Assembly (NCBI RefSeq): GCF_004360225.1
Contig: NZ_SNUA01000001.1
Span: 434,001-498,000 of the forward strand
Direction: 5' to 3'
Length of the DNA: 64,000 nucleotides
Source of the DNA: Alcanivorax sp. 24
Lineage (GTDB): Bacteria > Pseudomonadota > Gammaproteobacteria > Pseudomonadales > Alcanivoracaceae
This document shows, one piece after another, positions 44,308-53,597 of the stretch; within the stretch, counting starts at the first letter, position 1, and every line of letters begins with the position of its first letter. The notes below the pieces were generated by a model that was not told the DNA's origin, did not search any database, and saw nothing but the letters and a program-made list of their open reading frames with translations. The position numbers and the translations under genes are program-made.

Positions 44308-45479
44308 CCGCGAACCGAGCCGGTCCGCTCATGATCACCGGCCCCGTTGGGGGCCGGTGATTTTGTTTCTGGGGGGTGGCTGGGGGACAGTTGCGCGGGC
44401 GACTCAGGCTCCGGCACGCAAGCGGCGATACCGTTGACCAGATCACTGGGTACGAAGTAGTTGGTGCCGGGGTCGCCGGTATGCTGGCGGACCACATAGC
44501 GCCCTTCGGTTTCCAACAGGATTTTTACGTCGCGGGAGCGGCGGTCATCCAGAGTAATGGCCTTGAGTCCCGGAGGGGGGGCTTGCCACAGCAACACGGC
44601 ACAATGGCGTGCGCCGGAAGCGGATGTTTGCAAAGTGTAGCCAGCCAGTTTGGCGCTGGCCGGAGGGAACAGCCCGATCAGCACGACAAGCGCGAAGCCC
44701 CGCAGCGTGATCCAGGCAATGGGATTGCGCTGGTTCTGTATCGTCGCAATAAGCACCAAACTGATGAATTGCAATAGGCCAAACACCAGGATGACCAGCA
44801 GTCCCAACGGGTAGCCCCAGGTGTCTTGTTGCTCCGTTGAAGCCAGGAAGGACATAACCGCGGTTCCAAGGATCATCAGGAGCAATATTTGCGCGAGGCC
44901 GGCGCCCAGGGCCATCAATATGAAATCAGGCGAGAACCGCCAGAAACGCCACAAGCCTTTGATGGCGACAACAGCGAACAGGGTGATAGGGAGCAACAGC
45001 GTGAAAAGCGCCGCGATGGTGCTGTCGGAATCCTTGAACAACTCCGCGAGTGTCAGCCAGGTAACGGCCATCAGCGACAAGGCCAATAGCCAACGGCCCA
45101 GCAACCTCCGGCGAGCCGGCTGCCGGTTTTTATCCTTGAGGTTCTCCAGCCCCAGCTCCTCTATCAGTTTGGGACCATCAAGATGTGTCGGTGTGAACAG
45201 TATCGCCGTGGGCAGCAGCAGCAGAGCCACCAGCAAGGCAATGATGAAGACCTGAACCGCGAACAGGATGGGCAAAGCGGTGATGATGGTGGGCGAAGTC
45301 AGGCTGAGCGGTACTTTTTCTTCAATGATGTAGTTATGCAGATACAGCGCGGACGTAAACAGGGTGCCGGCGGCGAGTGGCCAGGCCCGGTCGTTGAGCC
45401 AGGCCAGTCCCTCGGTCAGTTGGCTGTCCCAGGTCGGCGAAGAAGGCGCTGTTTCCGTGCGTTCGACGTTGTTTTCCAT
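44304..45479 (-). CDS. Polytopic membrane protein of unknown function
   Basis: I do not recognise this 391-residue protein. It has an N-terminal soluble stretch, about nine hydrophobic segments between residues 35 and 280, and a C-terminal hydrophilic domain (LDDRRSRDVKILLETEGRYVV) ending in a Pro/Ser-rich tail. ATG 45479 has better spacing to AGGG than the upstream Met codons (45485, 45509). The last codons overlap the leuA stop (TTAA) and encode, on the other strand, the leuA terminator, so its C-terminal tail (KSPAPNGAGDH) is a by-product of that hairpin. Neighbours give no functional hint. Confidence 0.75.
   Translation of the reverse strand: MENNVERTETAPSSPTWDSQLTEGLAWLNDRAWPLAAGTLFTSALYLHNYIIEEKVPLSLTSPTIITALPILFAVQVFIIALLVALLLLPTAILFTPTHLDGPKLIEELGLENLKDKNRQPARRRLLGRWLLALSLMAVTWLTLAELFKDSDSTIAALFTLLLPITLFAVVAIKGLWRFWRFSPDFILMALGAGLAQILLLMILGTAVMSFLASTEQQDTWGYPLGLLVILVFGLLQFISLVLIATIQNQRNPIAWITLRGFALVVLIGLFPPASAKLAGYTLQTSASGARHCAVLLWQAPPPGLKAITLDDRRSRDVKILLETEGRYVVRQHTGDPGTNYFVPSDLVNGIAACVPEPESPAQLSPSHPPETKSPAPNGAGDHERTGSVRG
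44334..44368 (+). terminator. leuA terminator inside the convergent coding sequence
   Basis: ATCACCGGCCCC (44334-44345), loop GTTG, GGGGCCGGTGAT (44350-44361), then TTTGTTT. The 12-bp stem is perfect. It starts 26 bp after the leuA stop and lies within the last codons of the convergent membrane-protein gene. Confidence 0.93.
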
Positions 45480-45556
45480 AACCATGAACCCTGTCGATCC
45501 TGTAACCATCGGCGGGCATTAAGAATACGGGATGAGTCCGAGCTGTCCAGGATCGG

Positions 45557-46258
45557 TCAGGCAGAGCCGATACCCAAAAAACGCCCCAGCAATACCGACA
45601 GCAAACGCTGATTGGTGGTGAATATCTGCGGCAGGCTGAGGATTTCCGTGACGCTCTGGGTCCAGGGGCCGGGGCTGAGATCGGTGGCGCATTCCTGGCA
45701 CAGGGTGCGGGCGTTGTCCTCGCCCATTTCCAGGTGAAATTGCAGGGCCAGGACGTTGTCGCCGTAGCTGAAGGCCTGGTGTTCGCATCCCCAGCTGCGG
45801 GCCAGATGGAGAGCGCCGTCGGGTATCTCGAAAGTATCACCGTGCCAATGAAACACCGCCGGGGCATCATTGAACAGGCTGCCCAGGGGGTGCTGCTGGC
45901 CCAACTCGGTGCTCTGGACCGGAAAGAAACCGATTTCCTTGTTCGGGTTTTCGTGCACCCGTGCACCGAGCGCGCGAGCAATCAGTTGAGCTCCCAGGCA
46001 GATGCCAAGCACTTTGTGGCCACGGTCGATACAGGCGCGAATAAAACGCTTCTCGTCAGCCAGCCAGGGGTAGCGCTGATCGTCATCGGCGCCCATGGGG
46101 CCGCCCATGACAATCAGCGCGTCCAGATCATCCGGGTCCGGTAACGCTTCACCGTGATAGAGACGGGTGGCGGTGATGTGCGCGCCATTGGCGTCCAACC
46201 AGGGCTTGATGGCGCCCAGTTTCTCGAAGGGCACGTGGGTCAGGTAATGGATGCGCAC
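45557..46258 (-). CDS. Class I glutamine amidotransferase-like protein
   Basis: A 233-residue protein of the GMP-synthase-like GATase 1 group. The nucleophile Cys is in GICLGAQLIA; the His and Glu pair is in LQFHLEM. VMGGPMGADDDQRYPWL is the family signature of stand-alone amidotransferases such as YfeJ and PuuD relatives. It may release ammonia from glutamine or a gamma-glutamyl compound. It lies between two minus-strand genes with a 21-bp gap to the downstream lipoprotein region. Substrate unknown. Confidence 0.85.
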   Translation of the reverse strand: MRIHYLTHVPFEKLGAIKPWLDANGAHITATRLYHGEALPDPDDLDALIVMGGPMGADDDQRYPWLADEKRFIRACIDRGHKVLGICLGAQLIARALGARVHENPNKEIGFFPVQSTELGQQHPLGSLFNDAPAVFHWHGDTFEIPDGALHLARSWGCEHQAFSYGDNVLALQFHLEMGEDNARTLCQECATDLSPGPWTQSVTEILSLPQIFTTNQRLLSVLLGRFLGIGSA

Positions 46259-46279
46259 GGCCAGCCTCCCGGATTCCGG

Positions 46280-47650
46280 TTACAGATACTCCGCGGTGAA
46301 CACCGCCAGCAGATGGTTTTCCTGATCGTAGAGGCTAAGCCGTTCGCCATCGATGCGGAAGCCCCGGGTCTGCTCCAGGCCCGTGAGGAACGCGCCGGAG
46401 ACAGTGTCTCCAGTGCAAGCCCGTTCGGTGGTGGTTAATTCCGTGAAGGTGAGGTTGTCGCCGTCCACGGTGAAACCGCCGGTAAGGCGATTGCAGCTGG
46501 TATTGCCCTTGACCGTGTTATCGCCGGCGAGGATCAGGTGGGCCTGGTTCCGGCCTTCGGCGGGGGGCGAGGCGGCCCGGCCGTCCACGTCAATCAATTT
46601 CCAGTAGGTGTTGGTCAGTTGCGCGGAGGGTTGTTCGCACTGCTCGGGCTCCATCACCTTGCGATAATCGCGAACCACCAGGGCGTCCACCAGCGTACCG
46701 GCTTCCCGGCCGCGCCGTTTTTCCAGGGTCCCGTCCAGTTCCATGAACAGGGGGGCCATGGGTTCCAGGCCGGCTTGCTGGTAAGCCTTGGCCAGGGCAT
46801 CGGCCATGGCGCCGGTCACGGTCAGGCGCCGGTCGCTGTCGCAGGGCGTGAAGATGGCCTGCTCATTGTGGTAAAGGTAACGACCGACGAAGCTGACCGG
46901 TGCCGGCCCGCTGTCATGGGCGGTCAGGTTCACGGTGGCGAGCCGCCCTTCATCGTCCCGCTGCAAAGGGGTGTCCCCGGTGGTCATGACAACACCGCCA
47001 TCGACGATGACCCGGGCGTTCACCGAATAGTCGGCGCCGGCCTTGAGGCGTCCGCTGGCCAGGTAGAGGTGAAAGGGTTGGGGTGTTTCCCGCAGATGGA
47101 TCAGGCGCTGCAGTAACGGTGCCCGGTTGCTGTCCATCAAGGTCACCGCCAGTACCGCCTGGGGGGGCAGCTTGGTGTCGTCAGCGAAAGTGATTTCGCC
47201 GCTGACCTGTTCCACCGCTTCGTCGTCCCGTTGGTAAACGCCAGCATAAGGGGTGTTTTCGTCCTGTTTCCCGGCCTGGCCCGCGAGGGTCAGGGTGTCT
47301 TTCTCCAGCGTCGGGCTCAGAACGGCCTCGTTGACGTTGTCCTGCCCATTCAGATAGCGCAGGGCCAGTTGATTGTCGCGGCGTTCCCAGCTCAATCCCT
47401 GATGTCGGGTATCGCCTACCAGAAACAGTTCGCCGTCCTCCGCCAGTACCAGAATGCGCGCCGCTTGATCGCCGGTGGGGCGCCAGGCGCCGCTGATGCT
47501 GTCCCGTTCCTCGGCGGCCGGCTCGGGGGCCGGGCTGGCTTGCTCGGTCCGCGGTTGTGGCGCGGCGGGGGTATCGGCATCGGGAGAGGGGCTGTCGTCA
47601 CAGGCAGCCAACAGCGCTACCAGGGGCAGCACGAGCCCGATTGCTTTCAT
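46280..47650 (-). CDS. Lipoprotein with YbaY-like and META domains
   Basis: A 456-residue predicted lipoprotein. The signal ends in the lipobox LLAACD (Cys at about residue 17), followed by a Pro/Ala/Glu-rich linker. A YbaY-like beta domain (VSGEITFADDTKLPPQAVLAV) lies near residues 129-230. The C-terminal domain with LTNTYWKLIDVDG, GNTSCNRLTGGF and a central FTELTTTERAC is META/HslJ-like, associated with heat or antibiotic tolerance. A linking domain of unknown fold lies between. Probably anchored to the outer membrane. No function is assigned. Confidence 0.82.
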   Translation of the reverse strand: MKAIGLVLPLVALLAACDDSPSPDADTPAAPQPRTEQASPAPEPAAEERDSISGAWRPTGDQAARILVLAEDGELFLVGDTRHQGLSWERRDNQLALRYLNGQDNVNEAVLSPTLEKDTLTLAGQAGKQDENTPYAGVYQRDDEAVEQVSGEITFADDTKLPPQAVLAVTLMDSNRAPLLQRLIHLRETPQPFHLYLASGRLKAGADYSVNARVIVDGGVVMTTGDTPLQRDDEGRLATVNLTAHDSGPAPVSFVGRYLYHNEQAIFTPCDSDRRLTVTGAMADALAKAYQQAGLEPMAPLFMELDGTLEKRRGREAGTLVDALVVRDYRKVMEPEQCEQPSAQLTNTYWKLIDVDGRAASPPAEGRNQAHLILAGDNTVKGNTSCNRLTGGFTVDGDNLTFTELTTTERACTGDTVSGAFLTGLEQTRGFRIDGERLSLYDQENHLLAVFTAEYL

Positions 47651-47697
47651 AGGAAGCTCTCCAAATTCTGTCTTGAATATCTAGTCGAATCGAACGC

Positions 47698-47711
47698 CGG
47701 GTTCGAACCCG
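47698..47711. repeat. 14-bp palindrome CGGGTTCGAACCCG
   Basis: A perfect palindrome between the mtgA and lipoprotein genes. It resembles a tRNA T-arm (GGTTCGAACC), but no tRNA body is present, so it is listed only as a palindrome. A GATGGT-N5-ACCATC stem follows toward mtgA. Confidence 0.6.
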
Positions 47712-47750
47712 TGGGTATGTGATGGTGAGATACCATCCGCCCCGTTTTGT

Positions 47751-48425
47751 TCAGCCCGGATCTGGCAAGGCCACCAGGGGGAGCTGATTTTGTATCCACT
47801 GGGTGCGTTGGTGCACGTAATCGGTGACACCACGCACGTCATAGTAGCTGGGGCGCGGCAGCATTGCCGCCAGTTGCGCCGCCTGCGCCGGCCCCAGGGA
47901 CGCGGCGCTGATGCCGAAGTAATGCCTGGCGGCGGCTTCGGCACCGAAAATCCGGTTGCCCCATTGGGCAGTGTTCAAGTACAGCTCCAGAATCCGCTGC
48001 TTGGACATGGTGGCTTCCAGCATCAGCGCGATCAGGGCTTCCTGCCCCTTGCGCCAGTAGCTGCGGTCGCTGTTCAGGAACAGATTCTTGGCCAGCTGCT
48101 GGGTGATGGTGGAGCCACCGGCCACCGGGCGCCCCGCCTTGCGGTTGCGCTCGATGGCGTGACGGATCCCGCGCCAGTCAAAGCCGATATGCTCAACGAA
48201 GCGGGCATCCTCCGAAACCAGTACCGCCCGTTTCAGGTCCGTGGCGATTTGATCGTAGTCCCGCCACAGATACTGCACCGTGCCGTGTTGGCGGGACCGT
48301 TCCATGAAGGCGGTATTCTGCGGGTTGTAAGCGCGTAAATACAGTACCTGGCCGAGGAACCACAATTGTGTCCCCAGCACCGCGATGATGGCCAGTCCCA
48401 GCAGTGACAGAAAAAAGCGTTTCAT
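47751..48425 (-). CDS. mtgA: Monofunctional peptidoglycan glycosyltransferase
   Basis: A 224-residue inner-membrane glycosyltransferase that polymerises lipid II. The N-terminus (MKRFFLSLLGLAIIAVLGTQ) is one membrane helix. The GT51 domain shows SEDARFVEHIGFDW (catalytic Glu), GGSTITQQLAKNLFL and RKGQEALIALMLEATMSK. Length is typical of MtgA, lacking the transpeptidase of bifunctional PBPs. ATG 48425 gives the standard start; the frame runs on upstream without family-like residues. Confidence 0.95.
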   Translation of the reverse strand: MKRFFLSLLGLAIIAVLGTQLWFLGQVLYLRAYNPQNTAFMERSRQHGTVQYLWRDYDQIATDLKRAVLVSEDARFVEHIGFDWRGIRHAIERNRKAGRPVAGGSTITQQLAKNLFLNSDRSYWRKGQEALIALMLEATMSKQRILELYLNTAQWGNRIFGAEAAARHYFGISAASLGPAQAAQLAAMLPRPSYYDVRGVTDYVHQRTQWIQNQLPLVALPDPG

Positions 48426-48549
48426 GGCGTACCCGTTCCGTCCGGCGATGCCGGAGGCGTCCCTTCTCATGATCCCGGTCTATGTTGTCCAAAAGCGGCC
48501 GGTTTGTCAGGTTGAAAACATCGGGAACGTGACCGGAGCCGGGTCCTGG

Positions 48550-48882
48550 TCAGCGCCCAGGCACCGGCAGATCGAGCTTGGGTTGCTCTCGGCGCTTCGG
48601 TGAGGAAAACGGCTTGGCGGTGTTTCGGGGCAGGCCCTGGCCTTCGGCGCCGGTCATGTCCTCGATTTCCAGCTTGTGTTTTTCCATGGGGTTCTCCCCG
48701 CGAGAGCCGGAATCATCGTTTTGCAACCGGGTGCGCGGGGTGCTGCTCAGGCCCTCGTAGTTGAGGCCATAGTTGTAGTCTTCTTCGTAGACGTCGTCGC
48801 CGCGGATGTAGTCGTAGCCGTCGGCATGAACCGCGCCGATGGCCAGCAGGCCGGCCGTGAGGAGGGCGATGGGCAGGCGCAT
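48550..48882 (-). CDS. Small secreted protein of unknown function
   Basis: A 110-residue protein with a clear signal peptide (MRLPIALLTAGLLAIGAVHA, cleavage before DGYDY). The mature part is acidic at first (YDYIRGDDVYEEDYNYGLNY), then hydrophilic with no transmembrane segment and a Pro/Lys-rich end. ATG 48882 follows GGGAGAAG; the long upstream frame is unlikely to be coding. I do not recognise a family. Position beside mtgA hints at an envelope role, without proof. Confidence 0.65.
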   Translation of the reverse strand: MRLPIALLTAGLLAIGAVHADGYDYIRGDDVYEEDYNYGLNYEGLSSTPRTRLQNDDSGSRGENPMEKHKLEIEDMTGAEGQGLPRNTAKPFSSPKRREQPKLDLPVPGR

Positions 48883-49000
48883 GGGGCTTCTCCCTGTGGC
48901 TTCATGGAAGATTGGACGCCGCCGGGTCCGAAGCGGTTCCCGCGCCGGCCGGCGGTGCATGCTCTCGCGGCGATGAGCGAAGGCCGCGGTGAGCGCCCGG

Positions 49001-50695
49001 TCAGTCGTGTTCCCGGGGGGGCGCCGCCAGCGCGTCGATCGCCTCGCGATTGTTAACGAACAGATTGTCGTCACCGAGCCGTTGCAGCAAGCCGATGTGG
49101 GCCAGACGATCGCGGACCTGCTTTTTCACCCCGGACAGGGCCAGCCGGATACCCCGCCGTTGCAGGTCCTGATGCAATTGGGACAGGGTGTCCGCGCCGG
49201 TGGCGTCCATGTCGTTGACCGCGGACGCGCAAATCAGAATAACCCGGAGATCGGTTTCTTTTTGCAGACGTTCGCGGATGAAGCGGTCCATGAGCGGTGC
49301 GGTGATGTAGGTCAGGGACGCGTCCAGGCGCAGCGACAATACCCCGGGCGCAATCGGGGGCAGGCCGTTGAGGGAGCGGTCTCGAAGGGTACCGGCGGGG
49401 TCCAGCCCCAGTTCGATCAGGCGCGGGTGGGCGCGCCGATAAAGGAAGAACAGCATCGCCAGCAAGAAGCCTGTGAGGACACCCCAATGGAGGTACGGAA
49501 CCGCGATCAGCGTGGCGATAAAGGTCGCCACCGCCACCACGCCGTCATCCCTGGAGGTACGGAACAGATGCAGAAACGCCTTCGGCTGGATCAGGTTGAG
49601 GACCGGTACGATGATGATTGCCGCCAGCACGGCGCGTGGCAGATGCTGCAGGTAGCTGGTGAAAAAAAGCAGGCAGACCAGGGTGCACAGGGCCGCGAAC
49701 AGTGCTGACCAGCCGCTGGTGGCTCCCACATAAAGATTCAGGGCGCTGCGGGAGAAGGAGCCGCTTACCGGGAAGGCCCCGCTCAAGCCACTGGTGATCT
49801 TCGCCAGCCCCTGTCCCACCAGTTCCTGATTCTGATTCCACAGGCGGCCATCCGGGTTGGGCAGGGTGCGGGCACTGGCCATGGCCTCGGTGAAGCTGAT
49901 CAGGGCGATGATCACCGCCGCCGGCAACAGGGCGCGGTGCTGTTCAAGGGTGAGGGAGGGCGGCCACTGGGGGGCGGGCAAGCCGGCGGGAATCAACCCC
50001 ACCACATTGCCTCCCAGCGCTTGATAGCCGAACAGGGCGCTGACCGCGATGCCCACGACACACACCACCAGAACGCCGGGCAGCCGTGGCGCGAAGCGTT
50101 TTTGCAGCCACAGCAAAATAATCGAGCCCAGGCCGAAAGCCAGGCTCCATAGCCAGGTGGCGTCGGCATTGGCCAGGTGGTGTTGGAGGCTGGCCACCGC
50201 AGTGCTGAAATCCTGGCTTTGCAGGCCCAGCAGAGCAGGTAGTTGAGACAGCAGAATGATCAACGCTGCCGCGTTAATGAACCCCGTTATCACGGCGTTG
50301 GATATGAAGTTGGCGATCACTCCAAGCCGGAAGGCACCGAGCAGGAACTGGATCAGGCCAGCGTACAGCGCCAGCCAGATGGCCAGCATTACCCATTGTC
50401 CGCTTTCCGGTTCCGCCAGGGGGTGCAGAGCGGCGTAGGTCAGCAGACTGGTGAGGGCCACCGGGCCCACCGCGAGCAGTGCCGAGGAACCCCACAGGAT
50501 TCCCACGATACTGGGAAGCAGGGCGGCATAGAGCCCGGTGACCGGAGGCATGCCGGCCAAAGTGGCGTAGGCGATGGCTTGAGGAATCAGTACCAGTCCC
50601 ACGGTGATGCCGGCGAAGGCGTCCTTGCGCAATGACCGGGCGCTGGGACGGGGCCACTGCGTGAACGGCAGCAAGCGGCGGATCCAGGACTTCAT
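49001..50695 (-). CDS. SulP-family anion transporter with STAS domain
   Basis: A 564-residue SLC26/SulP transporter. The membrane domain has GITVGLVLIPQAIAYATLAG and about a dozen hydrophobic segments; the hallmark GLSGAFPVSGSFSRSALN is present. The C-terminal STAS domain (about 430-560) carries VNDMDATGADTL, the anti-sigma-antagonist-like core. Substrate may be sulfate, bicarbonate or a dicarboxylate; no carbonic anhydrase or sulfate genes are adjacent. The start is ATG 50695 after GGAG. It is separated from neighbours on both sides. Confidence 0.92.
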   Translation of the reverse strand: MKSWIRRLLPFTQWPRPSARSLRKDAFAGITVGLVLIPQAIAYATLAGMPPVTGLYAALLPSIVGILWGSSALLAVGPVALTSLLTYAALHPLAEPESGQWVMLAIWLALYAGLIQFLLGAFRLGVIANFISNAVITGFINAAALIILLSQLPALLGLQSQDFSTAVASLQHHLANADATWLWSLAFGLGSIILLWLQKRFAPRLPGVLVVCVVGIAVSALFGYQALGGNVVGLIPAGLPAPQWPPSLTLEQHRALLPAAVIIALISFTEAMASARTLPNPDGRLWNQNQELVGQGLAKITSGLSGAFPVSGSFSRSALNLYVGATSGWSALFAALCTLVCLLFFTSYLQHLPRAVLAAIIIVPVLNLIQPKAFLHLFRTSRDDGVVAVATFIATLIAVPYLHWGVLTGFLLAMLFFLYRRAHPRLIELGLDPAGTLRDRSLNGLPPIAPGVLSLRLDASLTYITAPLMDRFIRERLQKETDLRVILICASAVNDMDATGADTLSQLHQDLQRRGIRLALSGVKKQVRDRLAHIGLLQRLGDDNLFVNNREAIDALAAPPREHD

Positions 50696-50856
50696 TGAAA
50701 CTCCATGAACGGACTGTGGCGCGGGGCACGGCAAAACCGGACCGCTGGGGTGCAGGCATTCGGGCTAATGTCAGGCAATTATAAATGAGGAGTGGGCGGT
50801 ATTGAAATTGGTTCGCTAGGCTATTTTTTGATGGCTGGTTATTAATGGAAGGGTGG

Positions 50857-50894
50857 TGCCAAACAAAGCGGGAAGCGGCCCGCGGCCGCTTCCC
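50857..50894 (-). terminator. Terminator after the PHP-domain lipoprotein
   Basis: On the minus strand GGGAAGCGGCC pairs with GGCCGCTTCCC (50870-50880 and 50884-50894), an 11-bp perfect stem with a 3-nt loop, followed by GCTTTGTTTGG. It starts 9 bp after the stop of the upstream gene. Confidence 0.75.
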
Positions 50895-50903
50895 ATGGGA
50901 GGG

Positions 50904-52532
50904 TCACTCCGCCGTAATGAAGATCGGATTGGAGTAGAACCACAGATCGTTGTAATTGCGGGCGTTGATGGCGTCAAAGCGAGCGGCGTCATTGGCGACC
51001 TCCACCTTGGCGTCCGGCAGTGGTTCGCCGTCTTTCATTTGTCCCGGTACGTTGACCGCCAGATTGGTGCCGCGTAAGCGCAGGTACTGATCGCCGGACG
51101 CGGTGAAGGTGTGGGTGATGACGCTGTAGCCGTCCTCGTCCACGGTCCAATCATTGGCGGTGAAACGTGCCAGCACCCGGGTGCTGGGGTTGCTGGCGGA
51201 CTGATAAGCCACGGAGTCCGGCCGCGCCGGCGCCTGGACATCGCCGACAATCAGGTCCACGTGATCCACGGTCGGCTTCATATAAGCGGACTGGCCGCTC
51301 TCCAGTGGATATTCGTAGTGATTGGTCTCCGGGCTGCGGAAGCGAATGGTCACCGTTACCTGGTCGCCGGGGGCCGCGTTCAGGGTGCCCCCCATGACCG
51401 TGCCGCGATCACCGTTGGCGGCCCGGAACTCCAGAGCGTCGATCAGATCGCCGAAAACACCAAACAGACGGCCGCCGCGCAGTCCTTCCAGCAGGGCGGA
51501 GGCGTCCTCCCCATCCTTCCAGACATAGGTCTTGGCATATTCACCGGGGGCGTAGCCGCTGCTGTAACGGCCCTGGGCGGTGGTGAAATGGTAGTCGGAG
51601 TTGGCCAGGTTCCAGATCCGCCGGCCCTCTCCCAGGAGCGCGTCCCAGGTGCCTCCCAGTTGTGCCACCAGATAGTCGGTACCGCCGTAGGTGCGCGAGC
51701 TCAGGTTCTCCTCGACATAGGCCTCGGCGTAGCCACCGCGATCGGGCTCCATCTGATTGCCGACCATGCCTTCGATGGCGAAAAACTGATCCGGGGCCAG
51801 GTCATGCATTTCGCGAATCTGGGCGATGGTGTATTTGCCCGTGTAGCGGGAAGGGTGGTTCAGCAGCATATAGCTGTCGGGATGATTGTCGCGCAGCCAA
51901 CGCAATGCGGTCAGGGCGTCCTCGTGGGTGGTGTTGGCGCGCGGCTGATCGCCGAGACGTTCCACCAGGGCGGGATCAAAAAGGCCGGCATCACGGGTGG
52001 TGAACAGATACTCGAACTCCGCCATCGCCCGTAGATTGGCCTCGGACATCGGGTCGTCCATGCCGATACCCACATTGACGTGGTCGTGAGTCGGCATATC
52101 CCACTCGAACGAGGAATAGATCAAGGCGCCGGGATAGCGGTCTTGCTCCAGGGCTTGCTTCAGATAAGGCATCTCGTGGTCGATAAGCGCCTGATAAAAG
52201 GGTATGGATTCTCCCAGCTCGGCGCCGTCATGATCCCGGTAGGACGTGCGCAGATGATTGGAAATGGTGAGCCAGTCCAGACCGTAGCGAGTAAAAGCAT
52301 CCTCCAGAACGCTCTCCAGGGAAACCTGGGCGTCGTCGGATTGGTAGGTATGCACATGCAGATCCCCGGCGCTCCAGGAACCGGTGGGTTGCGGTTCCGG
52401 AGTCGGCTCGGGGGTGGGCTCGGGAGCCGGCGAGGAGCTGCTTCCGGATCCACCGCAGGCGCTCAGGAAAGTGGCGAGGGTGATGGCCGACAACAAGGAA
52501 GCGCGAGTGTTGCGGGGAAAAAGAAAAGACAT
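50904..52532 (-). CDS. PHP-domain metallophosphoesterase-like lipoprotein
   Basis: A 542-residue predicted lipoprotein. A signal region ends in FLSACGGS (lipobox), then a PEPTPEPTPEPQP spacer. The PHP domain begins GDLHVHTYQSDD and continues with WLTISNHLR, WDMPTHDHVNVG, NHPSR and LANSDYHFTT, matching the metal-ligand pattern of PHP phosphoesterases. A beta-rich C-terminal domain of unknown role follows. Likely outer-membrane anchored, acting on a phosphorylated or nucleotide substrate. ATG 52532 follows GGAGAG. Related to DUF3604-like exported PHP proteins; exact activity unknown. Confidence 0.8.
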   Translation of the reverse strand: MSFLFPRNTRASLLSAITLATFLSACGGSGSSSSPAPEPTPEPTPEPQPTGSWSAGDLHVHTYQSDDAQVSLESVLEDAFTRYGLDWLTISNHLRTSYRDHDGAELGESIPFYQALIDHEMPYLKQALEQDRYPGALIYSSFEWDMPTHDHVNVGIGMDDPMSEANLRAMAEFEYLFTTRDAGLFDPALVERLGDQPRANTTHEDALTALRWLRDNHPDSYMLLNHPSRYTGKYTIAQIREMHDLAPDQFFAIEGMVGNQMEPDRGGYAEAYVEENLSSRTYGGTDYLVAQLGGTWDALLGEGRRIWNLANSDYHFTTAQGRYSSGYAPGEYAKTYVWKDGEDASALLEGLRGGRLFGVFGDLIDALEFRAANGDRGTVMGGTLNAAPGDQVTVTIRFRSPETNHYEYPLESGQSAYMKPTVDHVDLIVGDVQAPARPDSVAYQSASNPSTRVLARFTANDWTVDEDGYSVITHTFTASGDQYLRLRGTNLAVNVPGQMKDGEPLPDAKVEVANDAARFDAINARNYNDLWFYSNPIFITAE

Positions 52533-52636
52533 TGAACGTGCTCTCCGGATCAAGGCATCAGGATCGATGCCGTGAAAAAGAAGGGCACTTTGGACCAGTC
52601 AGGTGACGATATAATGACGTGTGGAACACATACTGA

Positions 52637-53101
52637 TCAGTCTTTCTTATGATTCCAAAAGCGCAAGTGAAGAGCAGCGGCTTCTTCTTCCAGTAGTGGT
52701 CCGATCACTTGCACGGTGCTCCGGCCGGCTGCGAACGCCTGAGACACATTGAAAAACGAGGTGGAGAAGGCGATGAAGAATCCCAGTCCGTTTTCGGCGG
52801 CGACGAATTCCGCTACCACGGCACCAATGATGGCCAGTGTGATGGAAATGCGCAGCGCGGAAAAAATATGGGGCACCGCGAAGGGTAATCGAATGTTGCG
52901 GATCTCACGCCAGCGGCTGGCGCCGAGGGAACGGGACAGCTCGATCAATTCCGGGGGCGCCGACATTAATCCAGTGACGGTTGAGACGACGATGGGAAAG
53001 AAGGTGATCAGGAAGGTAATGACGATACGGGGAGCGTCACCGGCCCCCAGAACCACCACGATAATGGGCGCCAAAAGCAGAGATTTGTTGCCAGACCGGC
53101 A
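52637..53101 (-). pseudogene. ABC permease fragment (TauC/SsuC-like), 5'-truncated
   Basis: Reading NKSLLLAPIIVVVLGAGDAP, FFPIVVSTVTGL, LGASRWREIRNIRLPFAVPHIF (the EAA loop) and GLGFFIAF, this is the C-terminal part of a nitrate/taurine-type inner-membrane permease. The N-terminal helices are gone; the upstream frame fuses directly with a binding-protein remnant at about 53095-53110. The last residues (EEEAAALHLRFWNHKKD) do not look like a normal end. It is downstream on the strand of the amidase-GntR unit, so it was probably part of that operon. Confidence 0.8.
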
Positions 53102-53590
53102 TCATTCTGAGCTGCGAAAAAATACGGGCGGGAAAGCCCGGGCCCGCGTCCACTTCCGCCCCCTTCGCTTTCAGCGCTACTCCCACTTGTTGGGGATCAC
53201 CAATAGCTTTTTTTCGCGCCTGGCGCTGAATGGACAGTACCTTTTTGACCAACTCCGGCTTTTTCTTGATCAGACGGTCGAATGCAAACATCGAGAGGTC
53301 ATAGCCATCAAAGCCATAATCGGGCCAGGGTAAACTCCGGGTCTCTTTGCTGGCTTGCTTAACTAAGGCGTTGAAGGCCGGCATCCTGGTGACCCAGTTG
53401 ATGATGCCGTCCACCCGGTTGGTACTCATCAGCTGCCCATGGCCGCGGGATCCGCCTTGGTCACACGCACATCGTCCGGCGACATGCCGGTGCCTTCCAG
53501 GACCAACGGCCAGGTGACATTGGAGGCGGAGAAGGTGGCGGTGGCGGGATTCTTTCCTTTCAAGTCATCCAGACTTTGACGTTGGAGTCA
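53102..53590 (-). pseudogene. ABC substrate-binding protein fragment (NMT1/TauA-like), frameshifted
   Basis: Two frames give one protein: SLDDLKGKNPATATFSAS and LEGTGMSPDDVRVTKADPAAMG, then, after a one-base shift near 53440, QLMSTNRVDGIINWVTRMP, WPDYGFDGYDLSMFAFD and KKPELVKKVLSIQRQARKKA. These are the middle region of NMT1/THI5-like binding proteins. The N-terminal part and signal peptide are missing and the C-terminal side is cut at the permease junction. A stop lies four codons upstream of the first readable segment. Confidence 0.75.
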
Positions 53591-53597
53591 GCGCTGA

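Noticed and set aside
47690-47720. tRNA gene or attachment-site remnant at GGTTCGAACCC
   Set aside because: Only a T-arm-like palindrome is present; no acceptor, D-arm or anticodon arm can be built on either side.
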